Of a stretch of DNA of 52,211 nucleotides, positions 1 through 11,759 are shown in pieces. Source of the DNA: Carex sylvatica (Eukaryota > Streptophyta > Magnoliopsida > Poales > Cyperaceae); NCBI GenBank assembly GCA_964058845.1, contig CAXKVR010000349.1, positions 1 through 52,211 of the forward strand, given 5' to 3'. The notes below the pieces were generated by a model, which ran no database searches, was not told the origin of the DNA, and was given only the letters and a program-made list of their open reading frames with translations. Position numbers and translations under genes: made by a program. Within the stretch, counting starts at the first letter, position 1. Each line of letters starts with the position of its first letter.

Positions 1-590
1 AAGGAATAAAAGAGTTCATGACAAAACAGTGGAAAATCCGAAGATCCGTGGAGAAACTCGCGTTCTTCCCCTTCTCTTCTTCTTTTCCCCTTGTCCAAGC
101 AAACCTAGAATGAATGAATGATAGAATGAATCCCCCCGAAAGTTATTGATTGATTAGCTATTAATCCTCTTTCCTGCTGTGGAATATCTCCTTTAATGCC
201 CCAGATCACGCCTCCAGGGGTTTCCTTTTCGGCTCCTCAAATTGTGCTCAATTCAGATTCCAGCTGGATTTTCCGAATCAGCTTTGTACGGCCCGTACAG
301 GATCCCGTACGGTCCGTATGCCTGGGCTTTGACTTGGAGACTTTGTGCCTCTGTTGTGGATCCTTCTGTGTGGTTGGGCAGTTCTTGTACGGCCCGCACA
401 GAATATCATACGGGCCGTATGAAAAGTTGTCAGAACCAGTTTTTCGCCCTTTTTCCTGCAAAATACCAAACAAAACATAGCAGTACCACATTTCATCGAA
501 ATATAAGTAAAAAGTCCACATTAATGGGCTTTAAAGCACAGGTTTCATTGTAAATTAGGGCCATAATTCAGATATAATATAGAGATATCA
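1..590 (-). mobile_element. Partial inverted LTR, probably Ty3/gypsy type
   Basis: Read on the minus strand this begins TGATATC at 590, and it runs off the left edge of the window. At 590/591 the sequence switches abruptly into the integrase tail of a copia element, so this is an insertion boundary. The TGAT start matches the complete LTR at 36557-38368. Both LTRs carry TGCAGGAA about 140 bases from the start, followed by paired GC-rich palindromic motifs. The element identity is inferred from this similarity, since no internal coding region is in view. The target duplication cannot be tested because the other end is outside the window. Confidence 0.6.
286..421. repeat. Four paired palindromic TACGG-type motifs inside the LTR
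   Basis: Four near-palindromes lie at 286-298 (GTACGGCCCGTAC), 306-320, 387-399 and 407-421 (CATACGGGCCGTATG). They form two close pairs about 100 bases apart. They stand out as GC-rich islands in AT-rich DNA. The role is unknown; regulatory binding sites or hairpin formation are possible. Confidence 0.75.
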
Positions 591-591
591 C

Positions 592-2625
592 CTATGTTAC
601 CCTTGGTTACGGCCTTATGTAAAAATCAAATTGGAGGCTCGTTCTCTTCCTTGTATTTTTCTTGGCTACTCTTCTCTTCACAAAGGATACAAATATTTAC
701 ATCTCCCAACTAATCGGGTTTATATTTCCCGTCATGTTGTCTTCTATGAAACTACTTTTCCCTTTGCAAACTTTTCTTTACCGTCGAACCTTTCCTCACA
801 GCTACCTTTATCTTCTACTTCCTTAACTATTTTACCTATTTCAGATCCTTCAACTCTCTCTACCTCCTCTCCACCTACCTCTTCTTTTACACCATCCACT
901 CATGTCTCCCCTCCCCCTCCTTCTCCACCTCCAGCTCCTACACCTCTCAGTCACCAAATAACCACTCATACAAGAGACAATACAAGGCCCAAAAGAAAAT
1001 TTTCATATTTTGTCACATATATAGCTTCTCCCTCCATTGACCATGAACCGGCCTGTTTCACTCAAGCCAAAACTTCCACTGAATGGCAACGTGCCATGGC
1101 TCTTGAGCTTGATGCCCTTGCTCAAAATAAGACTTGGGAGCTTGTTCCCCCTCCCGAGCATCAACATATTATTGGCTGTAAATGGGTCTACCGAATCAAA
1201 CGCAAAGCTAATGGGACTATTGAACGCTTCAAAGCTCGTCTTGTAGCCAAGGGGTATTCCCAGGAAGAAGGAATTGACTATACAGAGACTTTTAGTCCTG
1301 TTGTTAAGCCGGTTACCATTCGCACTCTTCTTTCTTTAACCATTTTCAAGGGTTGGTCTATTCGTCAGCTTAACGTGAACAACGCCTTTCTTCATGGCGA
1401 TCTCAATGAAGTGGTTTACATGGCTCAGCCACCGGGCTTTGTTGACCTGGACTTTTCCAATCATGTTTGTCTTCTCAAAAAAGCTTTGTATGGTCTTAAG
1501 CAAGCACCCCGAGCATGGTTTCACCGACTTCGGGATTTTTTAGCATCTCTTGGGTTTGTATCCTCCCAATCTGATTCATCTCTTTTTATCAAACGCACTA
1601 CTCATGATGCTATTTATCTTCTAGTTTATATCAATGATATTATTATCACCAGCACTTCGCAATCTCTAGTTGATCATCTCATCTCTGACCTCCATGCTAC
1701 CTTTACCATTAAAGACCTTGGCCATCTCTCTTATTTTTTGGGCATCAAAGCTACCAGCAGTGGTTCTGGTCTTCTTCTGTCTCAAAGTCAATACATTAAT
1801 GACATTTTACATATAGCCAAAATGGAAGGAGCTAAGCATGTTTCTACACCAATGCAAAGTGGGCTCCAACTTTCCAAACTTCAAGGCGATCCTCTTCCTG
1901 ATCCACATCTCTATCGGGGTATTATGGGAGCCCTTCAATATGTTACCATCACAAGGCCCGAAATTGCCTTTGCTGTCAATTGGGTTTCTCTCTTCATGCA
2001 CTCTCCAACAGAAACTCATTGGTCAGCTGTGAAGCGCCTTCTTCGTTACCTCAAAGGCATTATTTCCTTTGGTTTGCTTCTTCGCCCATCTACTCACCTT
2101 TCTTTCTAGGTTTTCTTTGATGCCGACTGGATCGGTAGTCCTGATGACCGGCATTCTACTACTGGTTACTGTGTTTTTCTCGGCAATTCTCTTGTTTCTT
2201 GGTCCTCCAAAAAGCAAAGCACCGTTGCCCGGTCTAGCACCGAGGCTGAATATCGGGCCCTTGCGACTGCTGCTGCTGAGGTTGTTTGGCTGCAATCTCT
2301 TCTTCAAGAACTTATTTCGGATCATTTTGCTCCCCCAGTTTTGTGGTGTGACAAACTCAGTGCGACCTTTCTTGCTGCCAACCCAGTTCATCATGCTCGT
2401 ACTAAACACATTCAGGTTGATATTCATTTTATTCGAGACTTGATGGCTTCACGTCGCCTCTTTGTTCGGTTCATGTCTTCACAAGACCAGATTGCTGATG
2501 TTTTCACCAAAAGTCTGGGTACTTCTCGGTTCACCAGCTTGCACACCAAGCTCTATGTCCTTTTAGTTACACAGGACTTGAGAAGGGGGGAGGGGGGGGG
2601 GGGGGGGGGGGGGGGGGGTGAATGA
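592..2625 (+). pseudogene. Copia polyprotein remnant (integrase tail, RT, RNase H)
   Basis: The frame opens with the integrase C-terminal pattern CYPWLRPY and FLGYS, then a Ser/Pro/Thr-rich linker, then reverse transcriptase with KWVYRIKRKANG, KARLVAKGYSQ, NAFLHGDL and YGLKQAPRAW. RNase H follows with [21 protein letters not shown], and ARTKHIQ for ARTKHID. An in-frame TAG at 2107-2109 lies just before the RNase H domain, and the same frame continues beyond it. The catalytic YVDD box reads YIND, so the first catalytic aspartate is Asn. The upstream gag, protease and integrase core are absent. It cannot encode a working polymerase. Confidence 0.88.
2585..2618 (+). repeat. Polypurine tract expanded to a 27-G homopolymer
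   Basis: Six G (2585-2590), one A, then 27 consecutive G (2592-2618) sit where a copia polypurine tract is expected, directly after the RNase H frame and before the LTR remnant. Such a run can form G-quadruplex DNA. Its exact length may be affected by sequencing error. Confidence 0.7.
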
Positions 2626-2800
2626 TAGTGATAAGACAGCTTTGACCAAAGTAAAAAATTGTTAGAATTCTGTTAAGCAAAGTTGTTAGACAAGTTTGTT
2701 AGATTAATTTGTTAAGCATTGTTTAGCTGATACTGTAGGCTATATAAAGCCTTCTCTGTAATTGTAATAATTATTTTTGTTAATACAATAGAATCCATTT

Positions 2801-3134
2801 AATGAATTGATTTGAATAATGGCCTAATAGCTTCGGCCCAAAAACAGTCAAAATTACCGGCTGGCTTTGCATTGAGCAGATGTGACATTAATAATAAAAT
2901 AAAGAAAACTTCGCTGAATACTGAATTCGCGTAAAGCGTCCGGTATATTCAATGAGTGAAATAACAATACAATTTCCTCCTTCCAGTTGCAGTTTTTATT
3001 ATTCTTTCAATTTTTTTTACTTAATGTTTTTGTTGCTTGTATCTGGTCGAATTTGCGAATTCATAATATATGTATTGCAACATATATGATATATGTATTG
3101 TGTTTTTTATTATAATAGGTATGTTCTTCTTGCA
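2801..3134. other. AT-rich intergenic DNA
   Basis: No gene or clear repeat is seen, apart from the left copy of the 9 bp direct repeat at 3126-3134 that flanks the next element. Confidence 0.5.
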
Positions 3135-3354
3135 GGGTGGGATTTTTGTCCAAAGCCCTTTGGACGAAGGCATATCCAAAACTATTCTAAACCGTCTGAT
3201 TTTTCTTAAAATTCATGCAGACCGTTTGAATTCAAGGACTTACTTAAATTTATTAAGTTTAAATCATTTGCACGAATCTTAAAGCATAATGAACGGTTAA
3301 AATCCAGCTTTAGACGAGACTTTGTCCAAGGCCCTTTGGACTAAACCCAATTCC
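3135..3354. mobile_element. Mutator-like foldback MITE with 9 bp target duplication
   Basis: CTTCTTGCA occurs at 3126-3134 and 3355-3363, directly flanking a 220 bp foldback. The termini are imperfect inverted repeats (TGGGATTTTTGTCC against TGGGTTTAGTCC). Each end also holds its own small hairpin, GTCCAAAG/CTTTGGAC on the left and GTCCAAGG/CCTTTGGAC on the right. A 9 bp duplication with long inverted ends fits the Mutator-like superfamily. The interior carries GCACGAATCTTAAA, which recurs in other foldback elements here. There is no coding capacity. Confidence 0.75.
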
Positions 3355-3363
3355 CTTCTTGCA

Positions 3364-5398
3364 ATGTGCGATAATATATGTCACAATTATTTTGCAATAA
3401 TTACGTCCGACTGTCCTGATTCGGTTTTGAAATTATTTGTTATACAATTAAGTCTATAACAATAGTGATATGATAAAAAAAAACATGTTATTAATTTATT
3501 TATCCATTTGCAATCGATTTCTAGTACGTATAAAATAGAAATACGTGTTTTAATTACTTATCCAAATAAATTCCTATTCTAAAAATCATAACTTAGAAAA
3601 TTTTACGTACGTTAATTTATTACTTTATTTTAACGATAAAATAGACTGGCTAATAATTTATTACTCTAATTATAATAATTTGAAATTAGTTTGAAGTATA
3701 AAATAAAATATGCAGTTAATTTGTTGTCCTTGTTTTCTAATAAGTAATAACTTATAAATTTTAGATTTAAAATTTAAAATTTGTTAACCTGATTATATTG
3801 TCTAACATGTAAGATTAACGAGTGATTAAAGTAATTTAGGTGACACATTTGATAACCAAATTCATAATAATTTAACGTATCTATCGTATATGAGCGTGGT
3901 ACAGATAGTAAAATGTGTGTACATGTTATAAGAATAATGAAACAGATTATTGTATATCCTAAATTTAAAATTCTCTTTGTTAACAACAATTTCCTAGAGA
4001 AATTTACAATGTAGAATTTATGGGATTGGTTCGGCGCATCTTTACTTTTATTATTAAAATTTTGTCACTTAGTATTAATTTCAAATCTTGCTCATTTTTA
4101 GTTTTAAAACTATTAAATATCTGCTTTCGGCATGACTTAAATTTCAGAAGTTAAAGTCTTGTTAAATATAAATTTTCTTCTTATTTATAGTTTGATTAGC
4201 GCTTAAATATTTTAAACAAGTGATTATGTTTGGAGTTATAAATTTCAGCACAAGAGTGCATGTGCAACTCATGCCAAAAGTTATCAAAGAAAATCACAAT
4301 TAAATTTATTATTATGTTTCGGCCCAGTGCAAAGGGAAATTTTCCATTTATATTATTTTCGGTTTGGATCGAGCCCATCAATTCAATTCCTAATTTATCT
4401 CTAAGTGCCTAAAATAGGGTGTTATTACCAACGGGATTCAAATCGGCTCCTTTACCCTCCTATTCTATCAATTCGGACCATTCAAAATCGATCATGCGGC
4501 TTCAATTACTTTATATTTGAACGGTTCGAAAGAAAAGAAACAGATTTTGATTCTTGAGGAGGACTTCCTTCCAAGGAAGAAAAGAAAAAAGAAAGATGAG
4601 TTTAATTGGGGTAGGGCCCGATTGTAGGTGAGAATGGAGGACAAAGGTTTTGAGAGTGGTGGGGTCCACTTGTCACAAAATCAAAAGAGAGGGAGAGTGC
4701 GGATCTCAATTTAAAATGGAATGGGTTCCTTCTCCAGGAAGGAATAAAAAGGAGAGAGGGGAGAGATTATAATGATGTGGGGTCCATTAGTAAAAAGGCA
4801 ATGGGAGAAATGAGAATTTGAGGTGGGATCTGTGTGGTCTTTCACGTGTCGAATCGTTTTATTTTCTAAATTATTGTATGTAATTTTCTAATCCTTCTCG
4901 AATTGATTGGGAAAGTTTTCGTCTCTTTTAAAAAAAAAAAAATCTAATTTTTGTTTAATTTATCTATTTATGTTAAATTTTGATTTTGTGAGATTTAATC
5001 GAATAGTCAGATTATTTCTGAATTTTCTAACGTGAATTGATCATTAAATGAAACTAGACATTCTAATTTATTTAACAAAAACCAGTGGGAATTTATGTTA
5101 AATATTTGTACGAACAATCGTTGATTTAAATTTATAATTTATTTATGATCATAGTCTAAATTTTGATTAATGTTATTAGTTTATAATTTCATTAAATTTT
5201 AATTAATATGTTACTTCCATAAATTTCTCATTTCTAAATACGTCATAAATTTTATAATTTAATTTCACGTAAGTGCTTACTAATCTATTGTTGTATTTAT
5301 TTATTTCTAATCTAATGTCTCGAATTAATTTTCAGCCTTAATTTAATAAATTAATTTTTTTTGTAAAATGCATGGTAGCCTTACTCTCTCTCTCTATA
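3364..5398. other. AT-rich intergenic DNA, no gene seen
   Basis: No open frame with recognisable content is present. A weak inverted repeat at about 4455-4535 (TTCGGACCATTCAAA against TTTGAACGGTTCGAA) and a hairpin CTTCCTTCCAAGGAAG near 4565 may be an old foldback remnant. A G-box-like CACGTGTC lies near 4843. The stretch ends in (CT)n and (TA)n runs at 5382-5410. Confidence 0.5.
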
Positions 5399-5411
5399 TA
5401 TATATATATAT

Positions 5412-5800
5412 GAGTTGGCTACGGTGCTACGCGTAGCATAGAGGGACTCCGTGCAACGGTTTAATATTTGAGTTTTCAAAATCCTAACAGTCGATCCGAA
5501 CCGTTCAACATGATATTCATATTCATATGTACTTGCAAACCAAATTTTACATTTTTTAGAATTTTTTACTATTTTTTTAGATAGGTAGAAAATCACTTGA
5601 TTTGAAAAATCAAGTGATTTTCTATCTATCTAAAAAAATAGTAAAAAAATTCTAAAAAATGTAAAATTTGGTTTGCAAGTACATATTCATATAGAGATCA
5701 TGTTGAACAGTTCGGATCGACCGTTAAGATTTTTAAAACTCAAATATTGAGTCATTGCACATAGGTCCTCTATGCTACGCATAACATATTAACATTTTCC
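5412..5800. mobile_element. Foldback MITE 'A', TA-flanked, with GCTACGCGTAGC tip palindrome
   Basis: Two arms of about 190 bases fold back around a centre near 5600 (AAATCACTTGATTTG / CAAATCAAGTGATTT). Both flanks are (TA)n tracts. A perfect 14 bp palindrome TGCTACGCGTAGCA lies at 5425-5438. The arms carry the block ACCAAATTTTACATTTTTT followed by a poly-T/ACTATT stretch, shared with the elements at 16521, 34098, 34549 and 34994. It has no coding capacity. The superfamily is inferred only. Confidence 0.85.
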
Positions 5801-5816
5801 TATATATATATATATA

Positions 5817-8800
5817 GGGATAGGCTACCATACATTGCAATGCATGGAGGGGTATGTGCATTGCATTGTGAGATGTTGGATTGTCTTTAAGATCTGTGCA
5901 GATCTGATAGATGAGATGTCGCTGGATTTCAAATTTTTCGGAAATGGAGGATCCATTTTCAAGTACACCCCGTCCCCTTGTCTCTCTCACGCTAAGAGAA
6001 GCGAAGCCCTAAAGGCGATCAGCCTCCTCCTCTCCTGTCCGTCCTCTCCCCGCGCCGCTCTCTCCTTCGACCTCTCCCCGCGCCACTCTTCGTCCATCCT
6101 CTCCTCGGGCCGCTCAACTTCCCTTCCGAACCCTTTGCTTCCAATTTCCCTAATGCTGATCCCTTTGCCACTCTCTCCTTTCTTGACTGGGTCTCGAGAT
6201 TTCGTACTGGGTCACAAATTTATCAGATTTTAATTTACTTGTACACTTTTGCTTCTCCTTGATTTTGATTTGAACTCAGGAGTGCAATTGGGGTATATAT
6301 GGGTATGTTGAAAGAATTTATGTTGAGAAATGCATGAAATCCTAGAAATTCAGGATCTGTTGCGCAATTCTATTGTGTATTTTTCTAATCAAATTTTTTA
6401 GTTAAATTAGAGAGACTTAAAATCTGGGTTTCTAAAAAGTATTTACATATATTTTTACATAATGCAATGCATTTTATACTTGACAGATTAGCATATCTAT
6501 TTGGTAATTTTGACATGTACTGACTAACATACCTATAAATTCTAATTTGTGTTACTCTTTTGAAATAGCTAAGAAGACATTAACTCTGGCACAAGTTCAA
6601 CAGATTTGTAGAGTTATGAAGATATAGCCACAGGGAGGATGAGCATGGGCAGAAAATCACTGTAGTTGGAATTCATATTTTAGTCTGATATTTTCTTTTG
6701 AATATAAGATGGATGTTTTGTTGTGATCCTTTTTTTTTTTTTTTGTATTTAGTTGTATCAAAATTTGTGAAGATAAGATGGGGTTGTTTTACCATGCTTT
6801 GCACCTAGTTAGAACTTATAAGTGAAAAACATAGGAAGGCTTAGAGATGGATCGCATAGGCTTAAGTACAGTTAGTTGAATAGAGTTCTAGGTTTTTAAT
6901 TTCTTTTAATTGTAATCTTTTGCTAGTTATGTAAGTATAGGCTAAGTACAGACAGCTAATGAAAGAACTGATCTGTTGAAATCAGTTTTGGCATGGTTTC
7001 TTTTAATTTTTTTTTTTTTTTACTTATATAAGCATAAGAGTTCATATCTTAAAATGTAAAGCATATGCTAAACACAGCTAATGAAATAGTAAAATTTAAC
7101 TTTACTCCAATAGAGACATTCACATATCAGGATCTCATGAATAACTCACTGCTCTATTGCAAACAGCAAACCACAAGCAAATACATAGTAGAACAATTAT
7201 GAGCAAACATCACAATCTTAACCAAACAACTAACATCCTTCAATTATTGCATCTTTTGTGTCAAGATGAAAAAAAAAAAACTATATTGCCGACTGCACAA
7301 AGAAAAAATGTCACACATTGTTAAACCAGAAAAAAATAATATTGCTGACTGCACTAAACAAAAGCCTCCGCATGAAAGGCGTCCGAGATGATCATGAAAT
7401 CGAGCCCTATGTCCCTGAGACCCTGTGGTTCAAAGATAAAACCAAAAAAGCAACTTCCTCAACTACATCAGAAATTTAGTACATAATACCGAATAAAAAA
7501 GCATATTCTTAACAATTTTGTGCATGATTTGGTTTTACCAGATACAAGTACAAGCCAGCGAGACCCTGTGGTTCAAAGACAAAACCAAAAAACAGAATTT
7601 AACATTCACATTTTAAACCTTACAAAACCAAAAAAAGGTGTAATGCCGGCATAAAATCACTTACGTATTACAACAACAAAACTAAAAATTAGAAAGAAAA
7701 AAAAAAACAGCTCCAAAACCAGTCATAAACCCTAAACACCAGTGAAGTTAGAAAATGCAACCAGTCACAGGTTAGATTCAAAACCATACCACCACAAGTT
7801 CATGTAAGCCAAGAGGAGCAGTTATAACATAAGATAAGTATATCACTTCTTATTTAACTTTCAGCTTTATGAAACCATCCAAAGTTTCTAAAATAATATT
7901 AGCAGGAAAGTATATCACTTCTTATTTAAGAAAAGTTTCAATTCTCATGGTCACTTAAAAAGGAATCTTTGAAGATCCTTTGTAAATATCCTGATTATGG
8001 AATCAAATTCAAATTCAAGTTTCATTTTTGATAAGAATTTGGTTATAAGTACCCAGTCCCAGTAATTCAGCTACCATAGATGCATATTAAATGCTAGAAT
8101 AGTCCCAACATAAAAAAAAAAAACAACAGTGATAAACAAACAGCAGTGTGCACTTAAAAGATCCATCAAACATAAAAGACCCAATATTTCATCAATACCA
8201 AACATATTTTATTTTTTAATAAGAAACATAAATTATAGGGCAGTTTGCTCACTTTTTGCTGACAACTCTTCATTTAATAGTCAGAAATCATGTGGACATG
8301 GGTTCAAATCCATATTGGTTGAAAATTATGGATGTTTGATTTGAGAGCAGATGCAAATATATGGAATTGTAGTGCTTAATTCCTTGTCATCTAATATAGT
8401 TATCATCTCCAACAAATTACAAATAATTTGGATAAATTTTAAGAAGATGTTACAAGCACGGATACTGGTATAAGAACCAATCAAGAGCTGGTACAAATGA
8501 AATTAGAACCAATCAAGAGATAATAAAAGGAGAGGTTACAATGGTGTCGCTGGTCCAAGCAAATACTCTTTTATTAGCTATTTCTACTAAATTAAAAGAA
8601 GATGTTACAATAGTGTCGCTGGAGGTGGTACCGACAGGAGACGAGAGGAGCGGGAGAGCTGTCAGTGAGGATCGCCTAGGGCTTGCATTTCGCGTCGCCT
8701 AGGGCCAGGCAAAATGGAGGATCTGATAGAGAGGATCGACGCTGTCAGGCGGGGTAGCTGGTGTTGGCGCCGACGGGAGAGCTGGTGAGCGGGATTTTCA

Positions 8801-9013
8801 CCTAGGGCTAGGCTGGGGTTTGTAAGAGAGAAAGAAGGGACGGGTGGGAAGTCTGCTTTTGAAATGGACCCTCCATTTATGAAAAATTTAATTCCAGCGA
8901 CATATGTTGCCTCTTCCATCTATCAGATCTGCACGAATCTTAAACACGATCCAACAGCCCACAATGCAATGCACAAACCCCTCCATACATTGCAATGTAT
9001 GGTAGCCTATCCC
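5817..9013. mobile_element. Large 3.2 kb element with ~150 bp inverted termini
   Basis: The left terminus (5817-5965) and the reverse complement of the right terminus (about 8862-9013) align over roughly 150 bases with only scattered differences. Both start GGGATAGGCTACCATACATT and both contain a near-palindrome; the right copy is perfect (CATACATTGCAATGTATG). (TA)n tracts flank both ends. Just inside the termini are GC-rich, CT-rich stretches (5966-6190; 8640-8860) that resemble 5' leader DNA of a plant gene and are in part similar to each other. The 2.4 kb interior is AT-rich with no transposase seen. A direct repeat (GAGACCCTGTGGTTCAAAGA) lies at 7418 and 7560. It is probably non-autonomous, with possibly captured genic DNA. 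Confidence 0.75.
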
Positions 9014-9057
<44 letters not shown>

Positions 9058-9058
<1 letters not shown>

Positions 9059-9258
9059 GTTGGCTACTCTACTTTCATAAGCATATGAGGATATATGCTT
9101 ATAAGTTATTTTTTCGTTTTCAAAATTCAAAAAGTCAATATGAACCTTTAGATATGATTTCTATATTGAAATGTGCTTGGAGACCAAATTTTATATTTTT
9201 CTGAATTATTTACTATTTATTAAGCCACTTTGAAAATCGTTGATCCAACGGTGGCTTC
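9058..9258. mobile_element. Half of a foldback MITE of the 34098/34994 family
   Basis: This matches the left arm of the elements at 34098 and 34994: AGTTGGCTACT, an eroded CATAAGCATAT tip, the TGCTTGGAGACCAAATTTTA block and AAGCCACTTTGAAAATC. It stops at the centre of the foldback (ATCCAACGGTGGCTTCT), where LINE sequence begins. The right arm is missing. (TA)n and (GA)n runs precede it. Confidence 0.75.
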
Positions 9259-10577
9259 TATTTGATAAGTTGAAAGATAGTGTGCACACCGAAACCTCTA
9301 GGAGGATTAGGTGTGTTGGACTTGAGAGCCTTCAACAAGGCAATGCTACTCAAATGGTTCTGGTGGTGGTTCAAACTGGAAAGAAAATTGTGGAAGCCAC
9401 TACTCACAGTTACAGCAAGAAGAATTATATACCAGATGCAGCTGTTTTTAGGCAGCTGACAGGAGGCATGACAGACTTCTCCTATGTTCACACACAATTT
9501 CAACCAGGTAGAGGATCAAGTGTTTCACTATAGGACCATGGGTCCATAATTGGGGAAAGGGAATTCTGAAGGATCAGCTACAAGTCCTATACTCATTCTC
9601 CAACAGGGGCCTCTTCAGAACAGCTGCTCATTCAATCTTTCATGGCAAACCTGTCTGAGCAAGCACAAGAGGAGCTGCAGCAGCTTAAACAATACATTGC
9701 ACAGCTGCAGCTCAATCAATCTGCAATGGATGACATTTGTTGGAAGGTTATTGGCATAGGGGTATTTTCGGTACAATCGGCATACAAAGCATTGAAAGGG
9801 GGACTAATGGTTGCATCAGGCCTTAGACACATTTGGAGAATCAAAGCACCACCAAGAATAATCATATTCGGATGGTTAGCAATAAGGAACCGGATCCTAA
9901 GTCCTGACACATGATAATCTGAGGAAAAACGGCTACATTATAGTGTCCAGATGCACTATGTGTATAGCTGCTATGGAATCGGTGCATCACTTATTCCATA
10001 GGTGTAGTTACACAATAGAGGTATACAGGCGTTTAACCCGGGCGAAACCGTCACCAAACTGGCCAGCACTACTGGTACTAAACATTACAGATAACTGTCA
10101 AGTGGGCCCGTTGTCAGAAGCGCAAAGAGCGCTAGTGCTAATCATGAATTTCATTATCTGGCGAGAGAGATGCAACAGGTCGTTCACGGAAGAAGTGAAG
10201 GACCCGCACGAACTGATGGATGAAATTTGGTGGCAAGCAAAGTTCTTCCAGGGAAGGTACGAAAAATTCAGAATGCAAAGGAATAAGGGTGAAGAATTCA
10301 GCAGTATGAGGCAATTGGCAACTGCTACTGGTACAAGCAAAATCAGGAGGATCACAACTTGGTGAATCAATGCCTGATGGGGAGGACTAGGATTTTATTT
10401 TATTTTTATTTCTAGTACATTTGGCATTTTATTTCCTTGAGTTTTTAGTTTCTCTTATGTTTCAATTTTTTAGGTTTAATTGTTTCAAATAAACTTTTGT
10501 AAACAGGTTACAAACCTTTTGTAACTACAAAATGAAATCAAATGTGGACCTGATCCACGTTTTCTTTTCAAAAAATA
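9259..10577 (+). mobile_element. 5'-truncated LINE fragment, C-terminal part
   Basis: Broken frames encode the end of a plant LINE ORF2. VCTPK and LGGLGVLDLRAFNKA are visible near 9282-9345, then the zinc-binding reverse-transcriptase tail with YKALKGG, IWRIKAPPRI and FGWLAIRNRIL (9780-9900). The 9943-10365 frame continues with CTMCIA, VHHLFHRCSY and FIIWRERCNRSF. Several stops and shifts separate the pieces. A short A run at 10569-10574 after ATTTT-rich DNA marks the 3' end. The same domains occur in the LINE at 35440-41121. It is dead. Confidence 0.8.
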
Positions 10578-11759
10578 TGTTGTCAATTGTGATTACATAA
10601 TTTTAACAAAATAAAAAAAAATTATCAGAACTCAAGTATCGATTGCCAGTACATATATAACTGCTTAGCTCAGACCAGTAGTCTTTAAAATATGCATATC
10701 GCAAACAAGACAATCGTAAAAAAATATTACTCGTCAAAATTGAACAGGTTGGGTCTGGTAAAAGATGTTAAACCCATATCCGATCCATTAGTCGTTGATT
10801 ACATTAGATACGGATCAGGTTGACCTGTTGAGGCGCAATGATGTAGGTAAAACAGCATAACATAGAATGATCACTTTTTTTATACGAACTCCGTATTAAA
10901 GAGATACATTGGCTTAACAAAACCAACTTGCTATACCTTTGAATCTATACAATGAACTAGGACTAGAGGAGAAGCCATAACAATGAGAGAACCAACTAGT
11001 TCCTCTCTTTAATCATTTAATATTAGTTGTAATTTCCATTATTTTGACTTATAATAATTTGCCGATTCAGTCAGTCCGACTCGTCTGGTTTAGTCAGTTT
11101 GACTTGGTCCGGATTAGTCGTAATTAATCTAACTCCATTTAATTTATTTTAATTTGAAGATCTTAAATTACATAACCTTCATATATTGTTTAGAAGTTGG
11201 AAAGCAACCTGTTAAGGTTCTTGGCTGACACCAAGCTACACGGTGATAGCTAGTGTAACACGGTGATTATTTTTTTGTATTCATAAAATCGACTCACCTC
11301 CGACCATTTCCGGTCTGACTCGGCCGACTCAACTCGGAATTGGCCCATTTTCAGAACCATGGCGTGAATTGCTTTCACTGGAAGTCTCCATTATGATCTA
11401 ATTATCTCAATTGGTAACATATGAAACCCAAGAAGTCGATAATATTATTTTCTTTTTAAGGCTGAATTAGAAAAGTCCGTAATATTTGATATCGACGGGA
11501 GTTAGATCAATGAACACCGCATTGACACTTGATCCGTACGAATCTTAATGCAAATCATACGACTCTGATCTGACATCGGATTGAATGTTAATGCTTAATC
11601 CGTACGAATCTTAATGTCCGTTAGAAAGAAGAAACGCGGGCTATCATCTGGGCCTTGTAAGCCTCAACCAGGCTTAAGCCCTTCTTTAACCGGAGCTGTA
11701 GAATTATTTAAAAAAATAAAAATAAAAAAACATTTCCTTTACTCGGTCGATTTTAGTTT
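10578..11759. other. Intergenic DNA upstream of the MADS gene
   Basis: No gene is seen. CGTACGAATCTTAATG occurs twice at about 11535 and 11597, close to the GCACGAATCTTAAA core of nearby foldback elements, and may be an element remnant. GGGCCTTG near 11652 may belong to the promoter of the gene downstream. Confidence 0.4.

Larger units (their letters stand above)
591..2800 (+). mobile_element. Truncated Ty1/copia retrotransposon, 3' part
   Basis: The integrase C-terminus, reverse transcriptase and RNase H are followed by a purine tract (2585-2618) and a probable 3' LTR remnant with a TATATAAA box at 2742-2749. The 5' half is missing from view because the LTR at 1-590 interrupts it. The LTR end is uncertain; a CA near 2796 followed by unrelated sequence is one candidate. 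The element is inactive. Confidence 0.8.

Noticed and set aside
5835..6233. 132-residue open frame as a gene
   Set aside because: It begins inside the inverted terminus of the 3.2 kb element and shows only low-complexity Ser/Pro/Leu sequence.
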